Below, piece by piece: positions 39,856 through 45,870 of a DNA stretch of 45,870 nt. The stretch is from Candidatus Gemmiger excrementavium (GTDB taxonomy: Bacteria; Bacillota; Clostridia; Oscillospirales; Ruminococcaceae): contig DXBO01000056.1 in NCBI GenBank assembly GCA_019116485.1, positions 1 to 45,870 on the forward strand, written 5' to 3'. The notes beneath the pieces are model-generated. The model worked only from the letters and a program-made list of their open reading frames with translations, did not search any database and was not told where the DNA came from. Positions within the stretch are counted from its first letter, which is position 1, and the number at the start of each line of letters is the position of its first letter. Both the position numbers and the translations under genes were made by a program.

Positions 39856-39921
39856 CTATCGGGCCCTGCGCCGCCTCCCGGTCAGGCCGGGAAAACTGCA
39901 TAGAGAGGAAGGAAACACACC

Positions 39922-40749
39922 ATGAAAAAACTGTTTGCTTTGGGCATGGCTGCCATGATGGCGCTGTCTCTGGCCGCCTGCGGCGGCGCCGGTTCTTCCA
40001 GCGCTGCTTCCACCACGGACCCCGCTTCTTCCGAGGCTGCCACCGCCGAGACTTCCGGCACGGCTGCTTCCGGCAAAAAGTGGGTCATCGCCACCGACAC
40101 CGTCTTCAAGCCCTTTGAATACACCGATGCCTCCGGCAACTTTGTGGGCATCGACGTGGATATCGTGGCCGCCATTGCCGAGGACCAGGGCTTTGAGTAC
40201 GAGCTGAAGAGCCTGGGCTGGGACGGCGCCATCGCGGCCTGCCAGTCCGGCCAGGCCGACGGCATGATCGCCGGCGCCTCCATCACCGATGAACGCAAGG
40301 AATCCGGCTGGATGTTCTCCGACGGGTACTACACCGCCACCCAGACCATGACTGTGGCCGAAAATTCCGACATCACCGGCTTTGAGGACCTGGCCGGCAA
40401 GACCGTGGCTATCAAGATCGGCACCCAGGGCGCTGCCTATGCCGAGAGCCTGAAGGACGAGTACGGTTTCCAGACCCAGTCTTTTGAGGATTCCCCCACC
40501 ATGTACCAGGCGGTGCTGGGCGGCCAGTGCGTGGCCTGCTTTGAGGACACCCCCATCATGCAGGCTTCCATCAAGGACGGCGGCCTGGCCCTGAAAGTGC
40601 TGGAAAACACCGCCAACGAGGGCGGCGACTACGGTTTCGCCATTTTCAGCGAGAACAGCCAGGAACTGCTGGATATGTTCAACGCCGGTCTGGCCAACAT
40701 CAAAGCCAACGGCACCTATGACCAGATTCTGGCCAAATATCTTGGTTAA
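39922..40749 (+). CDS. Amino-acid ABC transporter substrate-binding lipoprotein
   Basis: MKKLFALGMAAMMALSLAACGG lipobox; KKWVIATDTVFKPFEYTDASGNFVGIDVDIVAAIAEDQG. Confidence 0.93.
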   Translation: MKKLFALGMAAMMALSLAACGGAGSSSAASTTDPASSEAATAETSGTAASGKKWVIATDTVFKPFEYTDASGNFVGIDVDIVAAIAEDQGFEYELKSLGWDGAIAACQSGQADGMIAGASITDERKESGWMFSDGYYTATQTMTVAENSDITGFEDLAGKTVAIKIGTQGAAYAESLKDEYGFQTQSFEDSPTMYQAVLGGQCVACFEDTPIMQASIKDGGLALKVLENTANEGGDYGFAIFSENSQELLDMFNAGLANIKANGTYDQILAKYLG

Positions 40750-40833
40750 GTAAAAACCCAGCGGGGACGCCTGTTGTCGCAGGTGTCCCTGTTTTCGCGT
40801 GCCTGACTGTTTCCTGAAAGGAGAGTTCTGCCC

Positions 40834-41508
40834 TTGATCCAGATCCTTACCACCTACGGCGGCCTGCTGCTGGCGGCCATGGGCCAGACGCTGCTGCTGG
40901 CTCTGTGCGGGCTGTTCTTCGCCTGCATCCTGGGCCTGATCTTCGGCCTGCTCAGCGTGGTCAAAAACCGCGCCTGCAACATCATTTCCATCATCTTTGT
41001 GGACGCCATCCGGGGCGTGCCCATGATCGTGCTGGCTTTCTACATCTACCTGGGCATTCCGGCCCTGGTCAACAGTGCGCTGGGCTTCAACGGATTTACC
41101 CTGACCGCCCTGCAGGCCGGCACCGTCTGCCTGGCCCTGAACTGCGGCGCCTATATGGCCGAGATCATCCGCGCCGGTATCGAGAGTGTGGACAAGGGCC
41201 AGATGGAAGCCGCCCGCAGCCTGGGCCTGCCCTACTGGCGGGCCATGGTGCGCGTGGTGCTGCCCCAGGCCATCCGCACCATGATCCCCAGCATCATCAA
41301 CCAGTTCATCATCACCCTCAAGGATACCTCCATCCTGTCGGTCATCGGTTTCCCCGAGCTGGTCAATACCGCCAAGAACGTGGTGGCCAACTCCTTCAAG
41401 GTGTTTGAGGTCTGGACCATCGTGGCCATCATGTACCTGATCGTCATCACCGCCCTGTCGGTGCTGGCCAAGAAAGTGGAAAGGAGACTGAACCGTGGCC
41501 GTGAATAA
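40834..41508 (+). CDS. Amino-acid ABC transporter permease
   Basis: TTG start; [47 protein letters not shown] HisM-type motif. Confidence 0.93.
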   Translation: MIQILTTYGGLLLAAMGQTLLLALCGLFFACILGLIFGLLSVVKNRACNIISIIFVDAIRGVPMIVLAFYIYLGIPALVNSALGFNGFTLTALQAGTVCLALNCGAYMAEIIRAGIESVDKGQMEAARSLGLPYWRAMVRVVLPQAIRTMIPSIINQFIITLKDTSILSVIGFPELVNTAKNVVANSFKVFEVWTIVAIMYLIVITALSVLAKKVERRLNRGRE

Positions 41509-42241
41509 GCAGAATGTCAAGATCCATGTCTCCCACCTGAAAAAGAACTTCGGCAACCTGGAAGTGCTCAAAGATGTCTCCGCCGATATCTGCGAAGGGG
41601 AGGTGGTGGTGGTGCTGGGGCCCTCCGGCTCCGGCAAATCCACCTTCCTGCGGTGCCTCAACCGGCTGGAGGAGATCACCGGCGGCGAAGTGGTGGTGGA
41701 CGGGTACGACCTGACCGACAAGAAAACCGATATCAACAAAGTGCGGGAAAACGTGGGCATGGTGTTCCAGCACTTCAACCTGTTCAACAACCTGAACGTC
41801 ATGGGCAACATGACCCTGGCCCCCACCGAGCTGAAAAAGGCCACCAAGGCCGAAGCCAAAGAGAATGCCCTGCGGCTGCTGAACCGTGTGGGTCTGGCGG
41901 ATAAGGCCGACGCCTACCCGGCCCAGCTGTCCGGCGGCCAGAAACAGCGGGTGGCCATCGCCCGGGCGCTTGCCATGAACCCCGACATCATGCTGTTCGA
42001 CGAGCCCACCTCGGCTCTCGACCCCGAGATGGTGGGCGAGGTGCTGCAGGTCATGAAGCAGCTGGCCGCCGAGGGCATGACCATGGTGGTGGTCACCCAT
42101 GAGATCGGCTTTGCCCGGGAGGTGGCCAGCCGGGTCATCTTTATGGAGGGCGGCTACATCGTGGAGGAAGGCACCCCCGACGAGGTCATCAACCACCCCA
42201 AACAGCCCCGCACCATCGACTTTTTGAGCAAGGTTCTGTAA
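41495..42241 (+). CDS. Amino-acid ABC transporter ATP-binding protein (GlnQ-like)
   Basis: [49 protein letters not shown]. Confidence 0.95.
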   Translation: MAVNKQNVKIHVSHLKKNFGNLEVLKDVSADICEGEVVVVLGPSGSGKSTFLRCLNRLEEITGGEVVVDGYDLTDKKTDINKVRENVGMVFQHFNLFNNLNVMGNMTLAPTELKKATKAEAKENALRLLNRVGLADKADAYPAQLSGGQKQRVAIARALAMNPDIMLFDEPTSALDPEMVGEVLQVMKQLAAEGMTMVVVTHEIGFAREVASRVIFMEGGYIVEEGTPDEVINHPKQPRTIDFLSKVL

Positions 42242-42246
42242 AAAAT

Positions 42247-42290
42247 CCGGCAGGATGGGGGCAAAGTCCCCGTTCCTGCCGCTTTTTTTG
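42247..42290 (+). terminator. Intrinsic terminator after ABC operon 1
   Basis: CGGCAGGA...TCCTGCCG hairpin followed by CTTTTTTT. Confidence 0.8.
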
Positions 42291-42300
42291 GGGTTTTCCC

Positions 42301-42329
42301 TTGCACAAACAGCGGTTTTGCGGTACTAT
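42301..42329 (+). promoter_or_regulatory. Promoter of amino-acid ABC operon 2
   Basis: TTGCAC-17 bp-TACTAT. Confidence 0.6.
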
Positions 42330-42343
42330 TAACATACCGTTGG

Positions 42344-42365
42344 TTTACCGCTTTAGGGCGGTAAA
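42344..42365. promoter_or_regulatory. Inverted repeat in the leader of ABC operon 2
   Basis: TTTACCGC-TTTAGG-GCGGTAAA. Confidence 0.5.
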
Positions 42366-42413
42366 GATTGTGCGTGAGGGAACCATCGGTTACATTATCA
42401 GGAGGGAATCATT

Positions 42414-43271
42414 ATGAAAAAACTCATCAGCCTGCTGCTGGCCGCCGGTATGGCCGCCAGCCTGGCCGCCTGCGGCGCCACCGCCACCGTGTCGGAGTCC
42501 GCGGCGGAATCCACCGCCGACGCCGCTTCCACCGCGGAAGCTGCCGAGACTGAGGCAGAAGCCGCCGACAGCGACCTGGCTTATATCCAGGACAAAGGCA
42601 CCATGACCATCGGCTACACCGTCTATGCCCCCATGAACTACACCGACGAAAACGGCGAGTTTGTGGGCTTTGACACCGAGCTGGCCACCGCCGTCTGCGA
42701 GCAGCTGGGCGTGAAGCCGGAATTTGTGGAGATCAACTGGGACACCAAGATCGTGGAACTGGACGCCAAGAGCATCGACTGCATCTGGAACGGCATGACC
42801 CTGACCGACGATATCATGGCCAACACCGCCTGCACCCAGGCCTACGCCAAGAACGCCCAGGTCGTCGTCATGAAAGCCGACGCCGGCTACACCTCCACCG
42901 CCGACCTGGTGGGCAAGACCGTGGTGGCCGAGGCCGGTTCCGCCGGTGAGACCACCGTGCAGGAGGACGAGAACCTCTCCCAGGCCGACTATGTGAGCAA
43001 GAGCGTCCAGACTGACTGCCTGATGGAAGTAGCCGCCGGCACCGCCGACGCCGCCGTGCTGGACCTGACCCTGGCCTCCGCCATGATCGGCGAGGGCACC
43101 GACTACGCCGACCTGGCCATTGTGGATGAACTCAACGCCGAGGAATACGGCGTGGCTTTCCGCAAGGGCAGCGACGTGGCCGCCGCTGTGGACGCAGCCT
43201 TTGACGCCCTGAAAGCCGACGGCACCATGCAGGCCCTGGCCGACAAGTACGGCCTGACCCTGGCTGAATGA
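42414..43271 (+). CDS. Amino-acid ABC transporter substrate-binding lipoprotein
   Basis: MKKLISLLLAAGMAASLAACG lipobox; KGTMTIGYTVYAPMNYTDENGEFVGFDTELATAVCEQLG. Confidence 0.93.
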   Translation: MKKLISLLLAAGMAASLAACGATATVSESAAESTADAASTAEAAETEAEAADSDLAYIQDKGTMTIGYTVYAPMNYTDENGEFVGFDTELATAVCEQLGVKPEFVEINWDTKIVELDAKSIDCIWNGMTLTDDIMANTACTQAYAKNAQVVVMKADAGYTSTADLVGKTVVAEAGSAGETTVQEDENLSQADYVSKSVQTDCLMEVAAGTADAAVLDLTLASAMIGEGTDYADLAIVDELNAEEYGVAFRKGSDVAAAVDAAFDALKADGTMQALADKYGLTLAE

Positions 43272-43930
43272 TGGGCGAAGCGGCTGTCATTTGGGGCCGC
43301 CTGACCGAAGCGTTCTGGCTCAACTGCCAGCTGTTCGGTCTGACGCTGCTCTTCGCGCTGCCTCTGGGGCTGGTGGTGGCCTTCGGGTCCATGAGCCGGT
43401 TCGCCCCGCTGCGCAGCGTGGTCAAGACCTTTGTGTGGATCATCCGCGGCACGCCGCTGATGCTGCAGATTCTGGTCATTTACCTGGGTCCCGGCCTGCT
43501 GGGCTTTGAAAGCCCCTGGCCCTCGGGGTCCGGCGGGCGTCTGGTGGCCGCCGTGGTGGCCTTTGCCATCAACTACGCCTGCTATTTTTCCGAGATTTAC
43601 CGCGGCGGTATCGAGTCTGTGCCCAAGGGCCAGACCGAGGCCGGGCAGGTGCTGGGCATGACCCGCAGCCAGATTTTCTTCAAAGTCACGCTGCTGCAGG
43701 TGGTCAAGCGCATTCTGCCCCCCATGGGCAACGAGATCATCACCCTGGTCAAGGATACCTCCCTGGCCAACGTCATCGCCAACAAGGACATCATCATGAT
43801 GGCCAAGGAGTACAGCGCCAAGGGCCTGATCTGGCCGCTGTTCTCCACCGCCGTCTTCTTCCTGGTGTTTGTGGGCGCGCTGACGCTGCTGTTCGGCTGG
43901 CTGGAAAAGCGGCTGGACTATTTCCGGTAA
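43271..43930 (+). CDS. Amino-acid ABC transporter permease
   Basis: YFSEIYRGGIESVPKGQTEAGQVLGMTRSQIFFKVTLLQVVKRILPP; start overlaps the upstream stop (alternative ATG at 43268). Confidence 0.93.
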   Translation: MGEAAVIWGRLTEAFWLNCQLFGLTLLFALPLGLVVAFGSMSRFAPLRSVVKTFVWIIRGTPLMLQILVIYLGPGLLGFESPWPSGSGGRLVAAVVAFAINYACYFSEIYRGGIESVPKGQTEAGQVLGMTRSQIFFKVTLLQVVKRILPPMGNEIITLVKDTSLANVIANKDIIMMAKEYSAKGLIWPLFSTAVFFLVFVGALTLLFGWLEKRLDYFR

Positions 43931-43942
43931 AGGGGGCGCACT

Positions 43943-44722
43943 ATGGCATTGTTGGAAGTGGCCGGCATCGGCAAAAGTTTCGGCGCCACCGCCGTATTGC
44001 GGGATATCTCCTTTACCCTGGACCAGGGCGAGGCCCTGGCCATCATCGGGTCTTCGGGCTCCGGCAAAACCACGCTTTTGCGCTGCCTGAATTTTCTGGA
44101 AACGGCGGACGCCGGTTCCATCACGGTGGCGGGGGAGACCCTGTGGAGCGCCGACGACGCCCGCACCCAGAGCGAGGCGGCCATCCGCAAAAAGCGGCTG
44201 CATTTCGGGCTGGTGTTCCAGAACTTCAACCTGTTCCCCCAGTACACGGCGCTGCAGAACATCACGCTGGCGGGGGAACTGCTGGCCAAAGAACGCCCCG
44301 ACTACAAGCAGAACCGCCGTGCCATCCATGAGGAACTGGAGACCCGCGCCCGGGCACTGCTGGCCGACATGGGCCTTTCGGACCGGGCGGGGCATTATCC
44401 CCATCAGTTGTCCGGCGGGCAGCAGCAGCGGGTGGCCATTGCCCGTGCGCTGGCCCTGCAGCCCGATATCCTCTGCTTTGACGAGCCTACCTCGGCCCTG
44501 GACCCGGAACTGACCGGCGAGGTGCTGCGGGTACTCCGGGACCTGGCGGCCCATAAAACCACCATGATTATCGTCACCCATGAGATGAAGTTTGCCCGGG
44601 ACGTGGCGGACCGCATCCTGTTCATGGACGGCGGCGTGGTAGTGGAACAGGGCCCCGCCAAGCAGGTCATCGACCATCCGCAGGAGGAGCGCACCAAGCA
44701 GTTTTTGGCCAACTACGGCTGA
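43943..44722 (+). CDS. Amino-acid ABC transporter ATP-binding protein
   Basis: [67 protein letters not shown]. Confidence 0.95.
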   Translation: MALLEVAGIGKSFGATAVLRDISFTLDQGEALAIIGSSGSGKTTLLRCLNFLETADAGSITVAGETLWSADDARTQSEAAIRKKRLHFGLVFQNFNLFPQYTALQNITLAGELLAKERPDYKQNRRAIHEELETRARALLADMGLSDRAGHYPHQLSGGQQQRVAIARALALQPDILCFDEPTSALDPELTGEVLRVLRDLAAHKTTMIIVTHEMKFARDVADRILFMDGGVVVEQGPAKQVIDHPQEERTKQFLANYG

Positions 44723-44738
44723 GGAATCCCCCTCAAAA

Positions 44739-44782
44739 GCACAAACCGGGGAAGCCCTGTACAGGGCTTCCCCGGTTTGTGC
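44739..44782. terminator. 44-nt perfect palindrome after ABC operon 2
   Basis: GCACAAACCGGGGAAGCCCTGT|ACAGGGCTTCCCCGGTTTGTGC, 22-bp arms; T-tract only on the minus side. Confidence 0.65.
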
Positions 44783-44828
44783 GTGCCTGTAACGTACAAT
44801 TTGTAAAAAATTGAGCAACAATACGGAA

Positions 44829-44857
44829 TTGACAAAAGGTGACAACTTTATTATAAT
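44829..44857 (+). promoter_or_regulatory. Full-consensus promoter of oligopeptide ABC operon
   Basis: TTGACA-17 bp-TATAAT. Confidence 0.85.
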
Positions 44858-45037
44858 AGTTAAGATTCCGGGTATGTACGATGGCGTTTGTGCAGCCGCA
44901 ACCGCCACCGCTTTTTTTATTCTCCGGCCTGTCCGCAATCCGCGCACAACCGTGTGCGCGGCACGGGGGCGGCGGTGAATTTTCCCCCCGGATACGGCAA
45001 AACTGTATTCCATAATGAAACGGAGTGGCACAACACA

Positions 45038-45870
45038 ATGGCGAAGTACGTCCTCAAGCGTGTGGCGATGGGCATTTTCAGCATGTTTATCGTGGCGACG
45101 CTTACCTTCTTCATCATGAACCTGGTCCCCGGCGGGCCGTTCGTGGCTGAAAAATCCATCAGTGCGGCGGCCCAGCAGGCGCTGGAAGAAAAATACGGCC
45201 TGGACAAGCCCCTGGGCGTGCAGTACCTGAACTATATGAACGGGCTGCTGCACGGCGATATGGGCCTGAGCCTGAAACAGCGCGGCCGTACCGTCAACCA
45301 GATCATTGCCGACAAGCTGCCGGTATCCTGCAAGGTGGCGGGCATCGCCGTGGCGGTGGCGCTCTGCGTGGGCATCCCGCTGGGGTGCCTTTCTGCCTAC
45401 CACCGCGGCAAATGGGCCGACAACACCATCATCGTGTTCGCCACCTGCGGCATCGCCATCCCCAGTTTCATATCCAGCGTGCTGCTGTTGTATACCTTCG
45501 GCATGAACCTGAAGCTGCTGCCCACCACGGGCCTGAACGAACCGGCGGCCTACATTATGCCGGTCACGGCGCTGGCCATCTACCCCACGGCCTACATCAC
45601 CCGGCTGATGCGCTCCAGCCTGCTGGACGTCATGGGGCAGGACTACATGCGCACGGCCCGCGCCAAGGGCGTTTCCAGCGTCAAGATCCTGTTCAAGCAC
45701 GCGCTGCGCAACGCCATCCTGCCTGTCATCACCTATGTGGGCCCCATGCTGGCCATGCTGATGACCGGCTCCTTCGTCGTCGAAAAGATCTTCACCATCC
45801 CGGGGCTGGGGCGTGACTTTGTCTCGGCCATCAACACGCGCGACTACACCATGATCATGGGCACCACCAT
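45038..45870 (+). CDS. Oligopeptide/dipeptide ABC transporter permease (OppB/DppB-like), truncated by the window's right edge
   Basis: MAKYVLKRVAMGIFSMFIVATLTFFIMNLVPGGPF...EEKYGLDKPLGVQYLNYMNGLLHGDMGLSLKQRGRTV...DYMRTARAKGVSSVKILFKHALRNAILPV. Confidence 0.94.
   Translation, partial: MAKYVLKRVAMGIFSMFIVATLTFFIMNLVPGGPFVAEKSISAAAQQALEEKYGLDKPLGVQYLNYMNGLLHGDMGLSLKQRGRTVNQIIADKLPVSCKVAGIAVAVALCVGIPLGCLSAYHRGKWADNTIIVFATCGIAIPSFISSVLLLYTFGMNLKLLPTTGLNEPAAYIMPVTALAIYPTAYITRLMRSSLLDVMGQDYMRTARAKGVSSVKILFKHALRNAILPVITYVGPMLAMLMTGSFVVEKIFTIPGLGRDFVSAINTRDYTMIMGTT

Noticed and set aside
39792-39921. T-box riboswitch interpretation of the ABC operon 1 leader
   Set aside because: Leader is too short for a typical T-box Stem I and lacks the conserved AGGGUGGNACCGCG box.
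39856-41859. 667-aa minus-strand ORF
   Set aside because: Antisense to the amino-acid ABC genes; low-complexity Gly/His/Gln composition.
44874-44978. Possible 34-aa leader peptide MYDGVCAATATAFFILRPVRNPRTTVCAARGRR before oppB-like gene
   Set aside because: No convincing RBS and no run of a single regulatory amino acid; kept only as structured-leader evidence.
43103-45700. 865-aa minus-strand ORF
   Set aside because: Spans several real plus-strand genes and a promoter region; shadow ORF.

Overview
This 45.9 kb high-GC window reads as a gut Oscillospiraceae/Ruminococcaceae-like Firmicute chromosome segment (taxon inferred from gene content and GC only). It is packed with carbon and nitrogen uptake modules. 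From left to right: a LplB/LplC-type sugar ABC permease pair with a divergent LacI regulator; a mannose-6-phosphate-isomerase-like protein with an N-terminal kinase-like extension, divergent from a ROK kinase; a ROK repressor divergent from a xylulokinase / DUF4867 / L-fucose-isomerase-like operon; VanZ; a ugpCAEBQ-like glycerophosphodiester operon convergent with a glpK-glpA-glpB-DUF1667 operon; a UvrA-like ABC ATPase; a large Ig-like surface protein; a treP-treC / treR trehalose locus; a TRAP transporter with a YesM/YesN-like two-component system and a second DctP; YcxB-like, cupin and cytidylate-kinase-like genes; two tandem amino-acid ABC systems; and the start of an oligopeptide ABC operon. 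The strongest anomaly is an in-frame TAG at codon 65 of an otherwise full-length glpK. None of the 38 complete CDSs I checked ends in TAG. Other leads are three matching TreR operator palindromes on recognisable promoters, a strong terminator between a promoter and an ABC operon, hairpins between solute-binding-protein and permease genes, and an isomerase/kinase/DUF4867 module of unknown substrate. I found no rRNA, tRNA, CRISPR array or transposase. All calls come from reading the sequence; no database search was run.
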